Below, one piece after another: positions 1-5,646 of a stretch of 6,258 bases of DNA (positions are counted from its first letter, which is position 1; the number at the start of each line of letters is the position of its first letter). The stretch is from Spirochaetaceae bacterium. Its GTDB lineage: Bacteria > Spirochaetota > Spirochaetia > Treponematales > Breznakiellaceae. The translations under genes were made by a program, and so were the position numbers. The stretch covers positions 1 through 6,258 of the forward strand of contig JAIRYB010000177.1 of the NCBI GenBank assembly GCA_031267955.1. The letters are read 5' to 3'. The notes under the pieces were generated by a model. The model worked only from the letters and a program-made list of their open reading frames with translations, had not been told where the DNA came from and did not search any database.

Positions 1-905
1 GTTCCCAGGGCGGCCAGGGAACCGTTCCAGAGTACCCAGCGGAGAACCATGGACGGAACTACATCGGCGCCCGCCCGGAGAAAACCCAGGACTATAAGGG
101 CGACGATGATCGCGGGGAAAATCCAGCCTGCGGCTTTTCCCAGGGCGCTTCCCGGGGGGACGCTGTCCAGTTCCGATACATCCTCGCCCGCCTCCCTGTT
201 CGCGATTTTTTCCATGTTTGCCCTGATCCCCTGGATATGGCCGGCCCCGACCACGGCAACTATTTTCCGCGAGCCGTCCCGGGCATCCGCGGCGGCGGCC
301 CATATTTTGGCGGCCAGATAGCGGTCCCGCTCGTCGATAAGGGTTTCCTTTACCTTGGGAAGATAGTCCGCCAGTTCCGCCATCATGCCGTCAAGTTCGC
401 TGAGGTTTTTCAGTTTTTCGATTTCCGTCTCGCTCAGTTTTTCCGTACTGAACGCGCTGGAAGCCAGGGTGGCCAGGAGTTTGCATTTGCTCCACAAACC
501 GCAGCGGGCCCAGGCCCGGCGGAGGGTAAGCTGCACTTCGCGATCGCAGAGGCTGTGGGGTATGCCCAATTCCGTAGCGGTTTCCACGGCGGTTTTCATT
601 TCCTCGCCGGGCTTTACCCCCAGTTCCAGGCCCATCCTGCGCTGAAAACTGGCCAGCGTCAGATTCGCCATCAGCAGGAAGCCTTTGCCTTCCTTGAATA
701 TCTTTACTATATCAAGCTTTTCCCAGTTTTCCTTCCGGCTGATGGAGGCAAAGCGTTCGGCGTCCAGTTCGACGCAGACCATGCCGGGATTTTCTTCCCG
801 GATAACCCTGTCTACTTCGTTGATGCTTTCCCGGGATACATGGGCGGTCCCAACCAGGATAATTTCCCTGCCTTCAAGGGTAAAGCTGATGCGAGTGTCG
901 TTCAT
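1..905 (-). CDS. TraB/PrgY-family membrane protein, partial (C-terminus off window)
   Basis: This is the first 301 codons of a minus-strand gene whose 3' end lies before position 1. The translation carries the hallmarks of the TraB (pheromone shutdown, TraB/PrgY/GumN-related) family: GTAHVS at residues 19-24, VELDAERF at 45-52, DERDRYLA at 191-198 and GAGHIQGI at 220-227. These conserved acidic and histidine motifs are thought to form a metal-dependent, Tiki-like peptidase site; that biochemical role is family knowledge and is not shown here. A hydrophobic helix at about 261-277 and a second beginning near 283 match the usual C-terminal membrane segments. The ATG at 905 is preceded by GGAG (minus strand of 911-914) with 5-nt spacing, so the start is well supported. 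It lies 80 bp downstream of the TPR lipoprotein gene and probably shares its transcript. The name reflects an enterococcal plasmid protein; the chromosomal substrate is unknown. Confidence 0.92.
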   Translation of the reverse strand, partial: MNDTRISFTLEGREIILVGTAHVSRESINEVDRVIREENPGMVCVELDAERFASISRKENWEKLDIVKIFKEGKGFLLMANLTLASFQRRMGLELGVKPGEEMKTAVETATELGIPHSLCDREVQLTLRRAWARCGLWSKCKLLATLASSAFSTEKLSETEIEKLKNLSELDGMMAELADYLPKVKETLIDERDRYLAAKIWAAAADARDGSRKIVAVVGAGHIQGIRANMEKIANREAGEDVSELDSVPPGSALGKAAGWIFPAIIVALIVLGFLRAGADVVPSMVLRWVLWNGSLAALG

Positions 906-935
906 GTCTGCTCCGTTTTAGCTAGGGTGCAAAAT

Positions 936-948
936 CCCGATTATCGGG
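936..948 (-). other. short palindromic hairpin before the TraB-like gene
   Basis: On the minus strand CCCGA, loop TAA, TCGGG can form a 5-bp hairpin followed by ATTTTG. It lies between the TPR lipoprotein stop and the TraB-like start. The T run is only four long, so it would be at best a weak terminator or attenuator; the near-perfect palindrome CCCGATTATCGGG could equally be a protein-binding site or chance. Confidence 0.3.
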
Positions 949-957
949 GCTGCTTTG

Positions 958-986
958 GCAGTTTGCATGGTATCGCAACAAACTGC
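958..986 (-). repeat. 8-bp inverted repeat starting in the TPR gene stop codon
   Basis: GCAGTTTG at 958-965 and CAAACTGC at 979-986 are perfect reverse complements separated by 13 nt. On the minus-strand transcript the stem begins with the last base of the TPR gene's TAG stop codon (986-988). No T run follows it, so it is not a classic intrinsic terminator. It could be a 3'-end-stabilising or processing hairpin between two co-transcribed genes. Confidence 0.4.
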
Positions 987-2449
987 TAGGGGGCGCGGCC
1001 CGGCGTCCCTTCCGCCAGGTTGCGGGAACTTATGGCCCATTCGTTAAGCCGCCATTCGGGGACGGCCTTTTGATCCAGATCCCTGACCAGGGAGTAATAC
1101 CTGTCCGCGATGACGCTGCCCCGAATCTCGTAGTACAGGCCCAGATAATAGGCCATTCTTGCCTTGGTTACCAGGCTCCTTTCGCGGTCTACCCGGCCCG
1201 CCACGTCGGTGTCGCCGTTAAGATCATGGTAAAGCCTGAGCATGTAATAGTCCAGACTCTCCCGGGGGACTTTCCTCATGGCGCCTTCCAGAAACGTTCT
1301 GGGGGATTGCAGCTTGTCGGCGCGCATCCAGTTCGCGGCGGCCAGAAGCGCGTAGGCGGTCTCTCCCGGGGCGTATTGGTATGCCTTGAGAAACGCGTCC
1401 CTGGCCTCCGCCCACCGGCCTTTTTTCATCTTTATCGTCCCCAGGCCTTCAAAGGCGAAATAGTAATCCGGCTTGAGCCTTGTTACCGCCGCGTAGTCTT
1501 TTTCCGCGCCGTCGTAGTCCCCCAGATCGTCCTTGATGCCGGCTGTATAAACGTAAGAAAGAAAGTTGTCCGGTTCAATATCCCTGGCCCTGCTGAATTC
1601 TTCCAGGGCTTCGGCTTTCAGGTTCATCCGGATAAGCACATTCCCCAAATCGTGGCTTATCCAAAAATTGCCGGGATCGAGTTCTCTGGCCGCCCGCAGA
1701 TCCGCGGCGGCGTCCGGCAGGGCGCCCCTGATCCGGTAGACGCGGGCGCGCTCGCTCAGGGGGGCCGCCCAGCCGGGGTAGAGTTTGATCGCCTGGTTCA
1801 GCAGGGCGGTCGCCTGCCGGTAATTTTTATCGTGGCGGTAAACCCCGGCCCTTCCAACCAGGGCGTGCCCGTTCCCCGGCGCCGCGGCCAGCGCTTTGTC
1901 AAAGAAAGAGGCGGCGTTCCGGTAAGAATTCGCGCGCAGCGCGATATCGCCCAGCCCCACCAGGGCGTCCGCGTGGGCGGGATCGATTTTGACGATCTTT
2001 TCCAGGGTTTGCCTTTGATCCCTCTCCTTCCCCTCGGCCATGAAAATATTGGAGAGTACCAGCAGGGCGTCGGTATTTTCGCCTTCCCGGGCAAGTACGT
2101 CGTTTATGATCGAACGGGCATCCTGGCCGCGCCGGGCTGAAACAAATACCGAAGCTTTGAGTATCTGTATATCCGCTGCGGATGCCTCTTCCGGATCTAT
2201 TTCGTCAAAAAGGGCAAGCGCGCCGTCGTAATCCCCTTCCCCGAGCAGGGCCGACATCCGGGCCAGTACGCCGGTAGTCCCGGAAAGCTCCGGACCGGGC
2301 GGCAATTCCGGCTCCGGCACTGCCCGCGCGGGACTGTCCGGCCTTTCGGAAGGAAGCGGGGGGGCCGCCGGGGCGGTTTTACAGGCGGCAATGCCCGCAA
2401 AAATAAGCGTCAGAATCAGGATCGTTCCCGGAACAAGGGCTTTTTTCAT
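986..2449 (-). CDS. tetratricopeptide-repeat lipoprotein
   Basis: This is a 487-residue protein. The N-terminus is a lipoprotein signal: a positively charged start (MKK), a hydrophobic core at about 4-19, then IAAC with the lipidated cysteine at residue 23. A proline/alanine/glutamate-rich linker (26-56) follows. From about residue 58 onward there are roughly eight clear 34-residue TPR units, including ALVGLGDIALRANSYRNA and ISHDLGNVLIRMNLKAEA, with more degenerate helical repeats to the C-terminus. TPR solenoids are protein-binding scaffolds, so it probably works at an envelope membrane as an assembly or docking factor; the partner is unknown. The ATG at 2449 is chosen because it begins the signal peptide. 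An in-frame ATG at 2464 would add MSDNY, and the open frame continues to 2968, but that stretch is antisense to the neighbouring gene and is rejected. No strong ribosome site is seen at either ATG. It is divergent from the 2525 gene, and the TraB-like gene follows downstream. Confidence 0.92.
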   Translation of the reverse strand: MKKALVPGTILILTLIFAGIAACKTAPAAPPLPSERPDSPARAVPEPELPPGPELSGTTGVLARMSALLGEGDYDGALALFDEIDPEEASAADIQILKASVFVSARRGQDARSIINDVLAREGENTDALLVLSNIFMAEGKERDQRQTLEKIVKIDPAHADALVGLGDIALRANSYRNAASFFDKALAAAPGNGHALVGRAGVYRHDKNYRQATALLNQAIKLYPGWAAPLSERARVYRIRGALPDAAADLRAARELDPGNFWISHDLGNVLIRMNLKAEALEEFSRARDIEPDNFLSYVYTAGIKDDLGDYDGAEKDYAAVTRLKPDYYFAFEGLGTIKMKKGRWAEARDAFLKAYQYAPGETAYALLAAANWMRADKLQSPRTFLEGAMRKVPRESLDYYMLRLYHDLNGDTDVAGRVDRERSLVTKARMAYYLGLYYEIRGSVIADRYYSLVRDLDQKAVPEWRLNEWAISSRNLAEGTPGRAP

Positions 2450-2481
2450 ATAATTGTCGCTCATAATAGTATAATTATCGG
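2449..2481. promoter_or_regulatory. divergent promoter/operator region with near-direct repeat
   Basis: Between the two divergent ATGs (2449 minus, 2525 plus) the DNA turns AT-rich. TATAATTGTCGC at 2449-2460 and TATAATTATCGG at 2470-2481 match at 10 of 12 positions and are 21 bp apart, about two helical turns. Each has a perfect TATAAT in the plus direction; the one at 2470-2475 is best placed to serve the gene at 2525. On the minus strand TATACT (2473-2468) could be the -10 for the lipoprotein gene, giving a leader of about 12 nt. No convincing -35 was found for either direction. The repeat may be an operator or simply overlapping promoter elements. Confidence 0.4.
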
Positions 2482-2524
2482 CAAGTTGAAACAAGAACCT
2501 GTGATCGGGTATCCTCAATATAGT

Positions 2525-4441
2525 ATGAAAAAACCAGTAGTTCCCCGGATTGTCGGCCTTTTTTTCCTGTATTTTGGGGTATTCACCTTTTTGGTTGTGC
2601 TTCAGTTCAGCCGCCGCCGGGATTTTTCCTTTCACGCGGGGGCGATGACAGTTTCCGGCCATTACGGGGAAGTTTCCCGGGGCGGCGATCCCGCGGCCGA
2701 TTCGGGCGGATTCCTGCCGGAAGGCGACCTGAGCGTTTTTTTCGGCGGTATGGAATTCCGCATTACCGGGCCGGAAGGCGATTTCGCCTTTCTCCGTTCC
2801 GGCGGGGAAATGGATTGCCCGGAAATTCTGTCCCTTGCGGTCGAAGGCGATTCCGCCGCGATCCGCTTTTCCGGGGCCGGGGATACCCCCCCGGTTCTTG
2901 TATTTGACTCCCGGATCTCTCCCGGCGGGCCGGAACTGCGGATTACCGGCTCTTTCGGGGAGGATCATACCGGGGTTGAGATTCCCTTCAGGCTCCTGCG
3001 GAATGCCCGGCTCCAGGAAGCGGGCGACGGGAGTTTTGCCGTCAGCGCCGAGGGGTTCAGCTTCAATTTCGGCAGTTCCCGCCTTGATATGACCAGGCGG
3101 GTTCTGGTTATCGACGCGGCGTCGCCTGTCGCCGTTTACCGGGCCGTCCCGGACGAGAAAATTTTTTCCCCCGCGGATTATGTCCTTGCCTCGGCCCGGA
3201 CGCCGGGCCAGTACAACGAGCAGGTATCCCGGTGGCGGGATCAGGTATTTGCCGCGTGGAACCGCACGCCTACAGCCTCCCTGGATAACGAAGAACTGAT
3301 AGACGCTTACATAGCGGAAGCTGTCGGCCGGGGGATCTACCGGGAAGTGGTTTCCAGGATACCCCGTTCGTTTCTGGACAGTTCCCGGCGGACCTATGCA
3401 TCGTCCCCGTTTTTCGGCCGCATGACCCAGAGCCTCCGTTCCCTTTCCGCCGCCGAACAGGAACGGCTTTCCCTTCTTGCCGAATCATCCGCGGCAAACC
3501 CCGCGGAATTCCTCGCCGAACCCCACGCCATTGCCGAAAACGCCGTCCGGGGGAACAGCGCCTTTATTGACCGGGCAAGCGCCCTGCTTTCCGGCCTGGA
3601 AGCTCCGGCCCTGAATCTCCTCCCCATAATTCTGGAAGCGTTTGTCGATCTGGCGGAATACCGCAACGGGGACAATTCCCCGGAACCGCTCATCGAGCCT
3701 TCCCTGTCCCTTATAGCCGAATCGCTCAGGAAGGACGAGAAGGACGGCCGCGTGCTTGTTTTCGAGGAAAACGCCGGGCAATTTACGGCGGGCAGCGAAT
3801 TCAACCTCAGGCTGGGCGCCGCGATGGATCAATACGGGCGGCTTGCGGGCCGGGAGGATTGGGCCGCGCTGGGCCGCTCCCTTGTTCTCAGCGTACTGGG
3901 CCAGACCGATACGGTGGGCATGGTCCCGGGGGTAAGCGCCCTGGACGCCGGCGGGGTTTTCGTTGCGGGCCGGGATTCCCGGTTCAGCGCGGCCCGGCTT
4001 TACCGCTACCTCCGCCCGGATAATTTTCCCCGGGCGGAACGTATCGCCGGAGGCATTAACGGCTGGGTATGGACCGCGGTTTCGTCTGTCGGCGTTGTTC
4101 AAAACGGGGATATTACGGATATTTCCGTTACCTTCCCCGTTGGGGAAACCCATTACATGATGCTGCGGGGGATCAGGCCTTTTACCAAAATACAATTGTA
4201 CGGGATCGATTACCGGACCGACCCCCAGTTTGAACGCTACGATTCATCGGGCTGGGTTTATTCAAGTTTGGAACAGACCCTGCTTCTCAAGATAAAACAC
4301 CAGAATCCTGTGGAGCATATTGTGATCTATACTGCCGCCCCGCAGCCGCCCCGTCCCGCGCAGCGCCCCTCCCCGCCGTCCGAGCCGGACGCCGAAGTCT
4401 CCGATTCTGCCGCGAAAACGGCCCCGGCTTCAAACTCCTGA
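2525..4441 (+). CDS. membrane-anchored envelope protein of unknown function
   Basis: I do not recognise the family. The 638-residue product starts with a short charged segment (MKKPVVPR), one hydrophobic helix at about 9-28 and then SRRR, which fits an uncleaved anchor with the bulk outside the cytoplasm. Residues about 33-205 alternate short hydrophobic strands with glycine- and charge-rich turns, suggesting a beta-rich domain. About 228-460 is mainly helical. About 508-602 is again strand-rich, with aromatic and glycine residues (GWVWTAVSS, IQLYGIDYRTDPQFERYDSSGW). The last 35 residues are proline/alanine/serine-rich and probably disordered. ATG 2525 is preferred because it directly precedes the anchor; GTG 2501 and TTG 2486 are in-frame alternatives and no site has a strong ribosome-binding sequence. 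Its divergence from a TPR lipoprotein gene with a shared control region suggests a related envelope role. GC-rich codon use matches the neighbours, so there is no sign of recent transfer. Confidence 0.85.
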   Translation: MKKPVVPRIVGLFFLYFGVFTFLVVLQFSRRRDFSFHAGAMTVSGHYGEVSRGGDPAADSGGFLPEGDLSVFFGGMEFRITGPEGDFAFLRSGGEMDCPEILSLAVEGDSAAIRFSGAGDTPPVLVFDSRISPGGPELRITGSFGEDHTGVEIPFRLLRNARLQEAGDGSFAVSAEGFSFNFGSSRLDMTRRVLVIDAASPVAVYRAVPDEKIFSPADYVLASARTPGQYNEQVSRWRDQVFAAWNRTPTASLDNEELIDAYIAEAVGRGIYREVVSRIPRSFLDSSRRTYASSPFFGRMTQSLRSLSAAEQERLSLLAESSAANPAEFLAEPHAIAENAVRGNSAFIDRASALLSGLEAPALNLLPIILEAFVDLAEYRNGDNSPEPLIEPSLSLIAESLRKDEKDGRVLVFEENAGQFTAGSEFNLRLGAAMDQYGRLAGREDWAALGRSLVLSVLGQTDTVGMVPGVSALDAGGVFVAGRDSRFSAARLYRYLRPDNFPRAERIAGGINGWVWTAVSSVGVVQNGDITDISVTFPVGETHYMMLRGIRPFTKIQLYGIDYRTDPQFERYDSSGWVYSSLEQTLLLKIKHQNPVEHIVIYTAAPQPPRPAQRPSPPSEPDAEVSDSAAKTAPASNS

Positions 4442-4482
4442 CGCGGGCGGGCAAACGCGCGGGAATTTTTGTCTTTTTGTTT
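4442..4482 (+). terminator. possible weak intrinsic terminator after the 2525 gene
   Basis: Directly after the TGA stop, CGCG (4442-4445) can pair with CGCG (4456-4459) over a 10-nt loop, and a T-rich tract (ATTTTTGTCTTTTTGTTTT) runs from about 4465 to 4483. The stem is short and the first T run begins several bases beyond it, so this is only a candidate. The T-rich tract stands out against the GC-rich surroundings. Confidence 0.3.
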
Positions 4483-4488
4483 TGGGCG

Positions 4489-4632
4489 CGCTATGCCCTG
4501 TGCGGGGGGTAGCGTAATCCGGCCGCCTTGGGGCGCTTTTGCTGCTGCCGGAGATGCGGCCGGATGGAGCGCAGGGGGGCCGAAAAGCGGCCTTGGAATT
4601 TTGCCGCCCGCCTTTTGGTAACAGGCCCCCCT
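4489..4632. repeat. cluster of interlocking inverted repeats in a gene-free gap
   Basis: The gap 4442-4663 has no gene I can support. It contains: CGCTA (4489-4493) with TAGCG (4510-4514), and an inner CCC/GGG; a perfect 10-bp pair ATCCGGCCGC (4517-4526) with GCGGCCGGAT (4556-4565); GGCCG-AAAAG-CGGCC (4578-4592); and a perfect 9-bp pair AGGGGGGCC (4573-4581) with GGCCCCCCT (4624-4632) that competes with the previous hairpin. It could be a structured leader of the following AraC-type gene, a small RNA, or one copy of a dispersed intergenic repeat. It matches no riboswitch class I know. A 42-codon ORF (4493-4621) crosses it but lacks a good ribosome site. The high GC content makes some pairings expected by chance. 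Confidence 0.5.
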
Positions 4633-4654
4633 CCCGGACTAAACGGGTTTTCTT
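4633..4654 (+). terminator. terminator- or attenuator-like hairpin just before the AraC-type gene
   Basis: CCCG (4633-4636), a 7-nt loop and CGGG (4644-4647) are followed at once by TTTTCTT. The same CGGG can instead pair with CCCG at 4655-4658, and CCC (4655-4657) can pair with GGG (4661-4663) next to the ATG at 4664. This gives mutually exclusive pairings, as in an attenuator. The stems are only 3-4 bp, so it is a weak candidate; it may also be the edge of the inverted-repeat cluster. Confidence 0.3.
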
Positions 4655-4663
4655 CCCGAAGGG

Positions 4664-5599
4664 ATGGAAAAAAGAGGGGCTACGGGTTATTATAAAAATC
4701 CGATGGGAAAACGATCCGACGATACCCGGCCAGAGGCTGTTCTGCATTATCTGCCCTTTAGCGAGGAAGATGAAAAACTGGGGATGGTATGCACTACTGT
4801 GGGCAATGTGGAAGTGCCGCCTTATGTTGAATACCCTCCCAACAAGAACGGGCATCCCGCTATATTCCGCAATGTCGCAGAGGGCCGCACCCTGCCCAAT
4901 TTTCATATCGTATACATTACCAAGGGGAAGGGTATATTCGAGGCCGATGGTAAAAGCTATACGGTTATGCCGGGATCGGCTTTTTTTCTCCTGCCCGGGC
5001 TGAAGCACCGGTACAGGCCGGTCTTTGAAGTGGGCTGGCACGAATACTGGGTCGGTTTCCAGGGGAAGAATTTTTTCGAATTGCTGGATGAGGGGATATT
5101 TTCCCGGGAGTATATTTTTTTCGAAACCGGCCTGCACGATAATATGGTGGCGATTTATAATATGATTATAGACGAGGTCAAAACCCAGGCGCCGCTTTTC
5201 CAGCTAAAAGCCTGCGCGGGGATTCTTTCGCTTATCGCGGAAATTCTGACCCGGAACCGGCGGAAAGAAGAGGTAAACAACTACCAGAGGATTGTGGAAA
5301 AGGCAAAGTCCCTTATGGAGGCGAATGTTTCCGGCGCGGTTAATTTACAGGCTATTTCCGGGCAGATTGGGATTAGTACTTCCCGGCTTAACGAAATATT
5401 CAAGACCTATACTTCCATGACCCCGTATCAGTATTATATGCAGCTTAAAATAAAAAAGGCGGCGGATCTATTGGAACAGAAAAACGCGTCTATCAAGGAA
5501 GTGGCCTATACCCTGGGGTTTGAGGATCAGTATTATTTTTCGCGGTTTTTCAAGAAGAAGACCGGCGCCGCCCCTTCCGCCTGGCGGAAACTGATCTAG
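4664..5599 (+). CDS. AraC-family transcriptional regulator with N-terminal cupin domain
   Basis: This is a 311-residue protein of usual AraC/XylS size. Residues about 65-145 form the AraC-type ligand-binding cupin: FHIVYITKGKGIFEADGKSYTV, then MPGSAFFLLPGLKHRYRP and WHEYWVGFQG. About 205-307 is the DNA-binding domain with two helix-turn-helix units: LQAISGQIGISTSRLNEIFK (228-247), and the signature region SIKEVAYTLGFEDQYYFSRF followed by FKKKTGAAPSAW (276-307). Members usually sense sugars or related small molecules; the ligand and targets here are unknown. The start is uncertain. ATG 4664 directly abuts GAAGGG, too close for a normal ribosome site, and ATG 4703 (MGKRSDD) removes 13 residues but has no visible site; TATTATAAA at 4688-4696 resembles a -10 box. 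The cupin is intact with either start. The last four codons are the first unit of a 15-bp tandem repeat. The radical SAM gene follows after 47 bp and may be co-transcribed. Confidence 0.93.
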   Translation: MEKRGATGYYKNPMGKRSDDTRPEAVLHYLPFSEEDEKLGMVCTTVGNVEVPPYVEYPPNKNGHPAIFRNVAEGRTLPNFHIVYITKGKGIFEADGKSYTVMPGSAFFLLPGLKHRYRPVFEVGWHEYWVGFQGKNFFELLDEGIFSREYIFFETGLHDNMVAIYNMIIDEVKTQAPLFQLKACAGILSLIAEILTRNRRKEEVNNYQRIVEKAKSLMEANVSGAVNLQAISGQIGISTSRLNEIFKTYTSMTPYQYYMQLKIKKAADLLEQKNASIKEVAYTLGFEDQYYFSRFFKKKTGAAPSAWRKLI

Positions 5600-5644
5600 C
5601 GGAAGCCGGTTTAACGGAAACTGATTTAACGGAAGCCGGTTAGC
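5585..5644 (+). repeat. four tandem 15-bp units across the AraC-type gene's stop codon
   Basis: Units lie at 5585-5599, 5600-5614, 5615-5629 and 5630-5644: CGGAAACTGATCTAG, CGGAAGCCGGTTTAA, CGGAAACTGATTTAA and CGGAAGCCGGTTAGC. The 1st and 3rd are alike, as are the 2nd and 4th, so the array reads A-B-A-B with a 30-bp higher period. In the regulator's frame they encode RKLI-stop, RKPV-stop, RKLI-stop and RKPVS, so the real C-terminal codons plus stop appear to have been copied. Nearly all differences between units are transitions. The fourth unit supplies GGAAG (5631-5635), 11 nt ahead of the next gene's GTG. Confidence 0.9.
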
Positions 5645-5646
5645 CT

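Noticed and set aside
237..989. 250-codon plus-strand frame opposite the TraB-like gene
   Set aside because: The minus strand encodes clear TraB-family motifs throughout; this frame is its shadow.
1070..2140. 356-codon plus-strand frame opposite the TPR lipoprotein gene
   Set aside because: Mirror frame of a confidently identified TPR gene; no recognisable domain and no ribosome site.
2424..2434. Palindrome GTTCCCGGAAC in the signal-peptide coding region of the lipoprotein
   Set aside because: It is short, lies within codons for V-P-G-T, and this type of CCGG-rich palindrome is common in the window.
2450..2968. Upstream extension of the TPR lipoprotein frame to 660 codons
   Set aside because: It is antisense to the start of the divergent gene, has a composition unlike the protein, and would bury the lipoprotein signal peptide at residue 174. 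It is open only because GC-rich codon use suppresses stops.
3485..4195. 236-codon minus-strand frame inside the 2525-4441 gene
   Set aside because: Antisense frame without start signals or domain features; the plus frame has an anchor and consistent domain structure.
4430..5137. 235-codon minus-strand frame over the intergenic gap and the AraC-type gene
   Set aside because: More than half is antisense to the cupin domain of the regulator, and the rest covers the inverted-repeat cluster. No protein family recognised.
5585..5644. Reading the tandem repeats as a CRISPR array or as a transposon target duplication
   Set aside because: The units are contiguous with no spacers, and no mobile gene or terminal inverted repeat flanks them; a local slippage duplication fits better.
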